DNA of 64,000 nt from Thermococcus sp. (GTDB lineage: Archaea; Methanobacteriota_B; Thermococci; Thermococcales; Thermococcaceae), in assembly GCF_027052235.1 (NCBI RefSeq), contig NZ_JALUFF010000047.1:50521-114520 (forward strand), in the 5' to 3' direction. The notes beneath the pieces were generated by a model, which saw only the letters and a list, made by a program, of their open reading frames with translations, did no database searches and was not told the DNA's origin. Shown in pieces: positions 57,476 to 64,000 of the stretch (its first letter is position 1; each line of letters opens with the position of its first letter). Both the position numbers and the translations under genes were made by a program.

Positions 57476-58447
57476 ATGGAGCCAGTGCTCAAAGTTGAAG
57501 GACTGAAAAAGTACTTCCCCGTTAGGAGTCTCCTCAGGACGGTTGGCTGGGTGAAGGCGGTTGATGGAATAGACTTCGAAATCTACCCCGGTGAGACCTT
57601 CGGCCTCGTTGGCGAGAGCGGTTGCGGAAAGACTACAACGGGCAGGACAATACTCCGCCTCATCGAGCCTACCGAGGGCAAGATAGTCTTCAACGGAAAA
57701 GACGTCACAAAGCTTAAGGGCAAGGAGATGCTCTGGTTCAGAAGACACGCCCAGATAATGTTCCAGGATCCTTACTCCTCCCTCGACCCGAGGCAGACAG
57801 TGTTCAACATTATAATGGAGCCCGTGAAGTTCCACGGGATAGAGGTTGATGACCCCGAGGACTTCGTGATAAGGCTCCTTGAGAGCGTTGGATTAAACGA
57901 GATGCACCTCTATCGTTATCCCCATGAGTTCTCGGGCGGACAGAGGCAGAGAATAGCCCTCGCCAAAATACTTGCCCTTAAGCCGGACTTCGTCGTCTTG
58001 GACGAGCCAACCTCGGCCCTCGACGTCTCTGTTCAGGCCAATATCCTCAACACCCTCAAAGACCTACAGAAGAAGCACGGTTTCTCATACCTCTTCATAA
58101 GCCATGACCTCGGCGTTGTCAAGTATATGAGCCACAGGATGGGAGTCATGTACCTCGGCAAGCTCGTCGAGGTTGGCCCGGCTGAGAAGATATTCGACAA
58201 TCCGCTCCACCCGTACACCCAGATGCTCCTCTCGGCCATACCGATACCCGACCCCGAGCTGGCTAAGAAGAAAAAGAAGATGGAGGTAAAGGGTGAGCCT
58301 CCGAGTCCCATAAACCCGCCTTCTGGATGTCGTTTCCACCCGAGATGCCCCTTTGCCAAGGCCGGTCTCTGCGACAAGAAGGAACCGCCGCTGGTCGAGG
58401 TTGAGAAAGATCACTACGTCGCTTGCTGGCTCTACGGGAAGGCCTGA
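57476..58447 (+). CDS. dppF: Peptide ABC transporter ATP-binding protein (DppF/OppF type)
   Basis: This is a 323-aa ATPase, the second of the heterodimer. Walker A is in VGESGCGKTTTGRTIL, the Q loop in MFQDPYSSLDPRQ, the signature in FSGGQRQRIALAKIL, and Walker B in VVLDEPTSALDV. The C-terminal GCRFHPRCPFAKAGLC cysteine motif is present. ATG 57476 follows GAGGTGAT, 10 bp after dppD. The last 16 bp overlap the opposite-strand hypothetical gene. Confidence 0.95.
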   Translation: MEPVLKVEGLKKYFPVRSLLRTVGWVKAVDGIDFEIYPGETFGLVGESGCGKTTTGRTILRLIEPTEGKIVFNGKDVTKLKGKEMLWFRRHAQIMFQDPYSSLDPRQTVFNIIMEPVKFHGIEVDDPEDFVIRLLESVGLNEMHLYRYPHEFSGGQRQRIALAKILALKPDFVVLDEPTSALDVSVQANILNTLKDLQKKHGFSYLFISHDLGVVKYMSHRMGVMYLGKLVEVGPAEKIFDNPLHPYTQMLLSAIPIPDPELAKKKKKMEVKGEPPSPINPPSGCRFHPRCPFAKAGLCDKKEPPLVEVEKDHYVACWLYGKA

Positions 58448-59046
58448 CCTCTCTCTTCCATTTCCCTTGGGAAGAGAGTATCTCTGAAGAGAGCCGAGAA
58501 AAAGGCCGTTCTGAAGATCGAATCCTTCCTGAGGAGGCCAGTGTAAACAGTGTCCTCCCCAGCTGGGCTTTTAACTTTTCCGTCCTCCACCCAGAGTTTT
58601 CTGTATGCAACCCCCTCTCCAATGATTGGAACTTTTGCAAGCTCCCCGGAGGACGTGACTCCCAGAATACCCTTGAGAAGGGCGAGCCCGAAGGAGCTCT
58701 CCCGCTCAATTTCTCCCAGTCTCTCGTCGGTTGCGATGTGTCTGCTGTGACCAGTGGGTATGCCGATTATCCTGAGGACGTTCCACCTCCTGAGGTGGGA
58801 GATCCTTCTATCCCTCGCCTCTCGGGAAGACTCTTCAAGTGTTAGGAAAAGTCTTCTAAGGAACTCCCCAACATCTTCCCTGAGGAGAACGGGTAGGGGT
58901 CTCCCAGCGGTTTCCGAAAGGGCCTCCTTTGAGGGGTCCTTTATGAGAAGGACCTTCCTAGGTTCGAGGGAGACGAACTCTGTGAAGTATGCATCTACGG
59001 CGAACCTCCCGCGCGCTGTCCTAAAGAGTATGAGGGGAACCTCCAT
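58432..59046 (-). CDS. Hypothetical protein, probably leaderless
   Basis: This is a 204-aa protein starting MEVPLILFRTARGRFAVDAYFTEFVSLEPRKV. It has basic middle regions (REARDRRISHLRRWNVLRI) and GIPTGHSRHIATDERLGEIERESSFGLALLKG, given here by its key residues. I do not recognise a family. No ribosome-binding site precedes the ATG; the minus-strand box GGTTAAATACC lies about 25 bp upstream, fitting a leaderless mRNA. It is divergent from hel308 with only ~50 bp between them. Confidence 0.7.
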   Translation of the reverse strand: MEVPLILFRTARGRFAVDAYFTEFVSLEPRKVLLIKDPSKEALSETAGRPLPVLLREDVGEFLRRLFLTLEESSREARDRRISHLRRWNVLRIIGIPTGHSRHIATDERLGEIERESSFGLALLKGILGVTSSGELAKVPIIGEGVAYRKLWVEDGKVKSPAGEDTVYTGLLRKDSIFRTAFFSALFRDTLFPREMEERGQAFP

Positions 59047-59096
59047 GGCAATCCCAAAGGTATTTAACCCAGCCCTCAATAAGCCTTGCGGTGAAG

Positions 59097-61259
59097 ATGA
59101 AGGTTGATGAACTCCCCGTTGACGAGAGGATAAAGCGGGTCATCAAGGAGAGGGGCATAGAGGAGCTTTATCCGCCGCAGGCGGAGGCGCTTAAAACGGG
59201 CGTTTTGGAGGGCAAAAACCTCGTTCTGGCCATTCCGACGGCGAGCGGGAAAACCCTCGTGAGCGAGATAGTCATGATTAACAAGCTTTTGAAGGAGGGT
59301 GGAAAGGCAGTCTATTTAGTTCCGCTCAAGGCCCTTGCCGAAGAAAAATACCGCGAATTCAAGGAGTGGGAGAAGCTTGGAATCAGGGTAGCGGCTACCA
59401 CAGGTGACTACGACTCAACGGACGAGTGGCTCGGGAAGTACGACATAATAGTCGCCACCGCTGAGAAGTTCGACTCCCTCCTAAGACACAGGCCGAGCTG
59501 GGTGAGGGACGTCAAGCTGGTTGTGGCCGATGAAGTCCACCTCATAGGCTCCTACGACAGGGGAGCGACGCTTGAGATGATATTAACGCATCTCCTTGAC
59601 AGGGCGCAGATTTTAGCGTTGAGCGCGACCGTTGGGAACGCCGAGGAGCTGGCCGAGTGGCTTAAAGCTGAGCTTGTGGTCAGCGACTGGCGTCCGGTTG
59701 AACTGAGGAAAGGCGTCTTCCACCTCGGGACCCTCTTCTGGGAGGATGGGAAAATAGACCGCTACCCTGAAAACTGGGAGAGTTTGGCGATAGATGCCGT
59801 AAAGAGGGGTAAACAGGCCCTGGTTTTCGTGAACACGAGGCGTTCAGCCGAAAAGGAGGCGGTAGCCCTCTCCTCCAAGGTCTCCAGACTCTTGACAAAG
59901 CCGGAAAAGAGGGCACTTGAGGAGCTCGTTTCTGGCATAGAGGACAACCCGACGACAGAAAAGTTGAAGAAGGCCCTGAAGGGCGGCGTGGCCTTCCATC
60001 ATGCTGGCCTTGGGAGGGCGGAGAGAACTCTTATAGAGGACGCCTTCAGAGATGGCTTGATCAAGGTAATAACGGCGACGCCGACACTTTCGGCCGGACT
60101 AAACCTCCCCGCCTTCCGCGTTATAATCCGCGACACCAAGCGCTACTCCAACTTCGGCTGGGTAGATATTCCCGTCCTCGAAATTCAGCAGATGATGGGT
60201 CGAGCTGGTAGGCCGAAGTACGATAAAGTTGGCGAGGCAATCATAGTTGCCAGAATCGAGGAGCCAAAGAAGCTCATCGAGAAGTACATCCGCGGAAAGC
60301 CGGAGAAGCTCTTCTCAATGCTCGCCAACGAACAGGCTTTTAGGAGTCAGGTTCTGGCTTTGATAACCAACTTCGGAGTTGAAAACTTCCGCGGGCTGGT
60401 TTCCTTCCTTGAGAGAACCTTCTACGCCCACCAAAGGGGAGATACAGCCTCGCTCGAATACAAGGCCAGGGACATCGTTTACTTCCTCATCGAGAACGAA
60501 TTCATAGATATGGACGTGAACGACAGCTTTATTCCCCTTCCCTTCGGAAAAAGGACTTCACAGCTCTACATCGACCCCCTTACGGCCAAAAAGTTCAGGG
60601 ACGCGTTCCCAAAGATCGAGAAAAACCCCAACCCCTTCGGAGTATTTCAGCTCATAGCCTCGACCCCGGATATGGCAACTTTAACGGCTAGGAGGCGGGA
60701 GATGGAGGACTACCTTGATCTCGCCTACGAGATGGAGGAGCACATCTACTCCGAGATACCCTACTACGAGGACTCGCGCTTCCAAGGCTTCCTCGGGCAG
60801 GTGAAAACGGCCAAAGTCCTCCTCGACTGGATAAACGAGGTTCCGGAGGCGAGGATATACGAGACCTACAACATAGAGCCCGGCGACCTCTACAGAATCC
60901 TTGAGCTAGCGGACTGGCTGATGTATTCCCTCATAGAGCTCTACAAGCTGTTCGAGCCAAAGGAGGACGTCCTCAACTACCTGCGTGACCTTCACCTCCG
61001 CCTGAGGCATGGTGTTCGCGAGGAGCTCCTTGAGCTTGTCAAACTGCCGAACATCGGAAGGAAGAGGGCCCGAGCCTTATACAACGCTGGCTTCAGAACC
61101 GTCGAGGAAATAGCGCGGGCGAAGCCTGCCGAGCTTCTGAAGGTTGAGGGGATAGGCGTTAAAGTCCTTGAGGGAATATACAGGCACCTAAACATCGGGA
61201 GGGAGCTCAAGGGAAGGGCGGAGAAGAGGAGAAAAACACTGGAAGACTTTTTCAAATAG
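59097..61259 (+). CDS. hel308: ATP-dependent DNA helicase Hel308 (Hjm)
   Basis: This is a 720-aa superfamily 2 helicase that acts on stalled replication forks. Motif I is AIPTASGKTLVSE, motif II ADEVHLIG (DEVH box), motif III LSATVGN, and motif VI QQMMGRAGRPKYD. The ratchet domain follows, and a C-terminal HhH domain contains LPNIGRKRARALYNAGF. Length equals the Pyrococcus Hjm protein. ATG 59097 follows GCGGTGA. Confidence 0.97.
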   Translation: MKVDELPVDERIKRVIKERGIEELYPPQAEALKTGVLEGKNLVLAIPTASGKTLVSEIVMINKLLKEGGKAVYLVPLKALAEEKYREFKEWEKLGIRVAATTGDYDSTDEWLGKYDIIVATAEKFDSLLRHRPSWVRDVKLVVADEVHLIGSYDRGATLEMILTHLLDRAQILALSATVGNAEELAEWLKAELVVSDWRPVELRKGVFHLGTLFWEDGKIDRYPENWESLAIDAVKRGKQALVFVNTRRSAEKEAVALSSKVSRLLTKPEKRALEELVSGIEDNPTTEKLKKALKGGVAFHHAGLGRAERTLIEDAFRDGLIKVITATPTLSAGLNLPAFRVIIRDTKRYSNFGWVDIPVLEIQQMMGRAGRPKYDKVGEAIIVARIEEPKKLIEKYIRGKPEKLFSMLANEQAFRSQVLALITNFGVENFRGLVSFLERTFYAHQRGDTASLEYKARDIVYFLIENEFIDMDVNDSFIPLPFGKRTSQLYIDPLTAKKFRDAFPKIEKNPNPFGVFQLIASTPDMATLTARRREMEDYLDLAYEMEEHIYSEIPYYEDSRFQGFLGQVKTAKVLLDWINEVPEARIYETYNIEPGDLYRILELADWLMYSLIELYKLFEPKEDVLNYLRDLHLRLRHGVREELLELVKLPNIGRKRARALYNAGFRTVEEIARAKPAELLKVEGIGVKVLEGIYRHLNIGRELKGRAEKRRKTLEDFFK

Positions 61260-61584
61260 CCTCCTCCACGTTCCCGCTCCAGAGGACGGTTATGCTCCTG
61301 CCCGGGTTGAGACCGCGCTCGTGCGCACTGCTGTAGAGCCTTCCACCTGTCCTCTGGCCGAGGAAGTAAGCCAGAACGAAGGTGAGGATTAGAGGTGCCC
61401 CTTCGAGGTTCCAGCTCAGTCCGGCTAGGTAGCGCATGAGAACGACCAGAGGAACGGGTAGGTGAACCGCTAGAGCCCACTCGACTTTGTTGCCGGTTCT
61501 CTTTGCGTGCGCCCTCCAGAAACCGAACGGTATGTTTACGATAAACGTCACGATGAGTCCGAGGATAAACCAGTGGACGTTCAT
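61252..61584 (-). CDS. Conserved hypothetical membrane protein
   Basis: This is a 110-aa protein with three hydrophobic segments: FILGLIVTFIVNIPFGFW, ALAVHLPVPLVVLMRYLAG and LILTFVLAYFLGQRTGG. Conserved-looking features are NIPFGFWRAH and HLPVP. Function unknown. ATG 61584 follows AAGGTGAAC. The 3' end overlaps hel308 by 8 bp tail to tail. Confidence 0.75.
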   Translation of the reverse strand: MNVHWFILGLIVTFIVNIPFGFWRAHAKRTGNKVEWALAVHLPVPLVVLMRYLAGLSWNLEGAPLILTFVLAYFLGQRTGGRLYSSAHERGLNPGRSITVLWSGNVEEAI

Positions 61585-61687
61585 GGCGTTCACCTTAACG
61601 GTTTTGTTGGTGAACCTTAAAAAATTTTGCGCTCCTAACGGAGCCTAAGTTTTTTAAGATACTCCTGTCCTAGCAAGGGTGGGCACA

Positions 61688-62257
61688 ATGATTGTGATAA
61701 TCACAGGGATGCCCGGCTCTGGTAAGAGTAAAATCGTGAAGGAGTTCGAGAGGAGAGGCGTTCCAAGCGTTTCTCTTGGCGACATCGTGAGGGAAGAAAC
61801 GGTAAAGCGTGGCCTTGAGCTGACGAAGGAGAACGTTGCCAAGGTGAGCATCCGCCTGAGACAGGAGCTCGGCCAGAACGCGGTGGCAAAGCTCGCCGTC
61901 GTGAGAATTAGAGAGCTCCTTGAGGGAAGCAACGTTGTCGTCGTTGACGGCGTCCGCTCGCTCGACGAGGTCGGAACCTTCAGGAGCGCCTTTCCGGGCG
62001 AGGAAATAGTTATCATCGCCGTTCACACGCCGCCGAGACAGCGCTTTGAGAGGCTCAGGAAGAGGGGCAGGCACGATGACCCGAAGACATGGGAGGAGTT
62101 CGAGGAGAGGGACTGGAAGGAGCTGAAGTTCGGAATAGGGAACGTCATAGCGATGGCCGACTACATGCTCGTCAACGACGGTTCAAAGGAAGAGTACGAG
62201 AAAAAGGTGAGGGAAACCGTCGAACTCATCCTAGCATCGAGTCGAGGAAGAGCATGA
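61688..62257 (+). CDS. UPF0200 family P-loop kinase-like protein
   Basis: This is a 189-aa nucleotide kinase/dephospho-CoA kinase-like protein. It starts MIVIITGMPGSGKSKIVKEF with the Walker A GMPGSGKS, followed by VSLGDIVREE and VVVDGVRSLDEVGTF. The lid-like RLRKRGRHDDPKTWEEFEERD is typical of UPF0200. The substrate is not established. ATG 61688 follows GGGTGGGCACA. A small hairpin GCTCC-TAAC-GGAGC (61632-61645) precedes the promoter. Confidence 0.85.
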   Translation: MIVIITGMPGSGKSKIVKEFERRGVPSVSLGDIVREETVKRGLELTKENVAKVSIRLRQELGQNAVAKLAVVRIRELLEGSNVVVVDGVRSLDEVGTFRSAFPGEEIVIIAVHTPPRQRFERLRKRGRHDDPKTWEEFEERDWKELKFGIGNVIAMADYMLVNDGSKEEYEKKVRETVELILASSRGRA

Positions 62258-63035
62258 CGTAGAAACCCGCGAAGAAGCCGAGGGTTACGAGCGTCTCGCT
62301 TTCCTCCCTCCTGTATATCTCGGGTATCATCTCCTTCACAGTGACGTAGAGCATCGCTCCACCCGCCAGTCCAAGGCCGTAAGCCAGTAACCCGCTGAAG
62401 GCCGTGAAGAAGTAAGCACCTACCAGAACCATGACCATCTCGGCAAAGCCACTGAGGACTCCCATAGCTATCGGCTGGAGCCTCTTCTTCTGGAGTGTAG
62501 CAAGGGGGAGCGAGACGACGGTTCCCTCCGGGAAGTCCTGTACCCCTATCGCTATCGCCGTGATCAGGCCGACTTGGAGGTTGTAGACTATAGAGGTTCC
62601 AACGGCGAGTCCCTCGGGCAGGTTGTGGATTATGACCGCTATAACGAGGAGCCAGACCTTTCTGAGGCGGTCTTTCATGGACTTCGGTCCTTCATAGCCC
62701 TTAACCAGGTGCTCGTGAGGGAGAAAGCGGTCTATTGCATAGATGAGCAGGACGCCGAGGGCTATACCTATTCCCGCCGGCGAGAAGGAGCCCGTGCTCT
62801 CTATCGCGGGGAGAATCAGCGAGGTGAAGGAAGCGACTATCATAACCCCCGCGGCAAAGCTCAGCGAGAAGTCAACGCCCTTCTCCGGGATGTTCTTCGC
62901 GAAAATCGCCAGCAGAGCGCCTAGGGAAGTCATGATGGCCACGAAGAGGCCGGCGTAAAAGGCCACCCATGTTATACTCCCTCCGGATATCGAGAGCAAC
63001 CACTGAGAGAGGTTTGAGATAAAGTTCTCCAGCAT
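62226..63035 (-). CDS. ZIP family metal transporter (GufA-like)
   Basis: This is a 269-aa transporter with eight predicted helices. Metal-site helices carry IIHNLPEGLAVG and VQDFPEGTVVSLPL (H/D-N/F-x-PEG pairs), and the loop contains FLPHEHLVKGYEG. It probably imports or equilibrates Zn2+ or related divalent cations. ATG follows GCGGTGGGA. The 3' end overlaps the UPF0200 gene by 32 bp tail to tail. Confidence 0.92.
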   Translation of the reverse strand: MLENFISNLSQWLLSISGGSITWVAFYAGLFVAIMTSLGALLAIFAKNIPEKGVDFSLSFAAGVMIVASFTSLILPAIESTGSFSPAGIGIALGVLLIYAIDRFLPHEHLVKGYEGPKSMKDRLRKVWLLVIAVIIHNLPEGLAVGTSIVYNLQVGLITAIAIGVQDFPEGTVVSLPLATLQKKRLQPIAMGVLSGFAEMVMVLVGAYFFTAFSGLLAYGLGLAGGAMLYVTVKEMIPEIYRREESETLVTLGFFAGFYVMLFLDSMLG

Positions 63036-63064
63036 GTTCCCACCGCTCTTCTCTGTTAGGTTAT

Positions 63065-63117
63065 CCTAAAACTCTTAGGCTTTTAAGGGTTTTGGCGGGG
63101 GTGGAAGCTATTTAAGG
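63065..63117. promoter_or_regulatory. Shared promoter region of the ZIP gene (minus) and the peptide/radical SAM genes (plus)
   Basis: GCTTTTAAGGG at 63079-63089 can act as a TATA box in either direction. An inverted repeat CCTAA-AACTC-TTAGG (63065-63079) lies just downstream of it toward the ZIP gene, where a repressor would act. A further plus-strand box GCTATTTAAGG lies at 63107-63117. The peptide gene follows. Confidence 0.45.
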
Positions 63118-63147
63118 AGGGGGCGTAAATTGGTGGTGGTGCCGGAA

Positions 63148-63306
63148 GTGGCAGGAGAGGCCGGGAAAAAGAAAGCCACCAAAAAGCTCCTCAAAGAACT
63201 CCACAGCGACCCGCTGTGGAGAAGCATCGGGCTGCTCGATATTGATGAGGAAGACCTGAGCAGCGAGGGGGACAACTGGGGCGTGGTGAAATGGGAAAGC
63301 AAGTGA
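63148..63306 (+). CDS. Small peptide gene overlapping a radical SAM gene (candidate RiPP precursor)
   Basis: From GTG 63148 (8 bases after a GGTGG) it encodes 52 residues. A basic start (AGEAGKKKATKKLLKELHSD) is followed by the amphipathic PLWRSIGLLDIDEEDL, and the C-terminus ends GDNWGVVKWESK. There is no Cys and no signal peptide. An in-frame TTG at 63130, preceded by GGAGG, would add six residues. The last five codons overlap the radical SAM start at 63291. The leader-then-aromatic-tail layout and the coupling suggest a substrate of the enzyme; this is inference. Confidence 0.6.
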   Translation: MAGEAGKKKATKKLLKELHSDPLWRSIGLLDIDEEDLSSEGDNWGVVKWESK

Positions 63307-64000
63307 GGGAAAAGCCGCTCCTCTACGGCGACGGAAGGGTGTTCTTTGCATTCTGTCCTTCCTCCGGCGGCATCTTCGAGCTTGAGCCGGGCGAGTTCAA
63401 AGCCCTGAAGGAGAACCTTCCAGAGGCGGAAGAGCTGAAAAAGGAAATGCTCGAATACGACGGAGAAAAATACACGGTCGGAGACTTCATAAGCCACTTA
63501 ACGAGCCTCGGGATAGAACTCGAGAGGCTCAACACGCCAGCTGTTGTTATCTTCGAGCTGACGAGAAACTGCAACCTCAACTGCAAGCACTGCATAGTCT
63601 CCGCTGGAAAGCCGCTTCCAAACGAGCTTAAAACCGAAGAATGGTTAAAACTCGTTGACGAAATAAGCGATTACGCGGTGAGGCTCACCCTCACCGGCGG
63701 GGAACCGCTGGTTCATCCCGGCTTCTTCCAAATCCTTAGGAGAGCTAAAGAGAAAGGCCTGTCAATAAGGCTCCTCACGAACGGGACTCTGCTTGAAGAG
63801 CACGCCGAAGAGCTTGGAAGGCTTTTGGATGCGAGAATTGACGAAGTCCAGGTTTCCCTCGACGGGAGAAAGGAAACCCACGACTCGATAAGGGGGAAAG
63901 GAAGCTACGAGAAAACCATCGCGGGGATCAAAGCGCTTGTAAGGGAGAACCTCCCGGTTTCAGTTGCCTTCACCCTAATCCCAGAGAACAGGGGTGAAGC
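63291..64000 (+). CDS. Radical SAM peptide-maturase-like protein (partial, runs off window)
   Basis: About 236 residues are visible. An N-terminal non-catalytic domain of ~85 residues (FFAFCPSSGGIFELEPGEF to FISHLTSLGIELE) resembles the substrate-binding part of radical SAM/SPASM maturases. The cluster motif Cys94-x3-Cys98-x2-Cys101 lies in TRNCNLNCKHC. SAM-binding LTGGEPLVHPGF follows, then the barrel strands LLTNGTLL and VQVSLDGRKETHD. A C-terminal SPASM region, if present, lies outside. ATG 63291 overlaps the small peptide gene by 16 bp. Confidence 0.85.
   Translation, partial: MGKQVREKPLLYGDGRVFFAFCPSSGGIFELEPGEFKALKENLPEAEELKKEMLEYDGEKYTVGDFISHLTSLGIELERLNTPAVVIFELTRNCNLNCKHCIVSAGKPLPNELKTEEWLKLVDEISDYAVRLTLTGGEPLVHPGFFQILRRAKEKGLSIRLLTNGTLLEEHAEELGRLLDARIDEVQVSLDGRKETHDSIRGKGSYEKTIAGIKALVRENLPVSVAFTLIPENRGE

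Overview
The window is chromosomal DNA of a hyperthermophilic archaeon of the order Thermococcales, most likely a Thermococcus species. The evidence is an A-type ATP synthase operon, TBP, Nop5-fibrillarin, SRP19, Hel308, ribose-1,5-bisphosphate isomerase, indolepyruvate:ferredoxin oxidoreductase with an ADP-forming acyl-CoA synthetase subunit, and pyruvoyl-type arginine and AdoMet decarboxylases. Genes are tightly packed. Most start codons follow GGTGA/GGAGGTG ribosome-binding sites, and promoters are archaeal TATA boxes about 25 bp upstream of the start of transcription. Where a longer reading frame was possible I moved the start to the codon that best fits the ribosome-binding site.

Layout. 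1-7,045: A-type ATP synthase operon (H-I-K-E-C-F-A-B, minus strand). 7,094-10,220: secF-secD-trkA. 10,510-14,252: AdoMet decarboxylase, a KaiC-like ATPase with a coiled-coil HTH partner, tRNA-Lys(UUU), a DRG-type GTPase and an Lrp/AsnC regulator. 14,310-20,781: PfpI protease, a PspC/small membrane protein/CitG-like operon, an amino acid transporter, OsmC, a radical SAM protein, a catalytically dead-looking glutamine amidotransferase and an aminotransferase. 21,009-26,786: R15P isomerase, Nop5-fibrillarin, and the HMG-CoA synthase/thiolase/DUF35 mevalonate operon. 27,000-32,431: small regulators, DUF356, DUF505, TBP and an HDAC-family hydrolase. 32,433-40,598: a STAND/AAA-type ATPase with tandem operator palindromes, IorAB plus AcdA, and a membrane-spanning regulator. 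40,640-44,101: spermidine synthase with membrane proteins, and arginine decarboxylase. 44,223-49,493: antiporter, GcvH, a truncated glycosyltransferase, and the SudAB/Nfn flavoprotein. 49,670-51,859: TrmI, DUF257, SRP19 and a RAM-domain protein. 52,031-58,447: an oligopeptide ABC transporter operon with an unusual binding protein. 59,097-64,000: Hel308, a UPF0200 kinase, a ZIP transporter, and a short peptide gene overlapping a radical SAM maturase that runs off the window.

The observations most worth follow-up are these. (1) A probable ribosomally made, modified peptide (RiPP) system at the right edge: a 52-residue Cys-free peptide translationally coupled to a radical SAM enzyme. (2) A peptide-binding lipoprotein whose fold elements are in circularly permuted order. 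(3) Three C/D-box sRNA candidates that are too short to code for protein. They share a CCGA D box and a G-offset terminal stem. (4) A glutamine amidotransferase homologue lacking both the Cys and His catalytic residues. (5) Two adjacent 18-bp palindromes in the promoter of a winged-helix ATPase gene, with a degenerate third copy at its 3' end.

All functional names come from reading motifs and recalling families. No database search was run.
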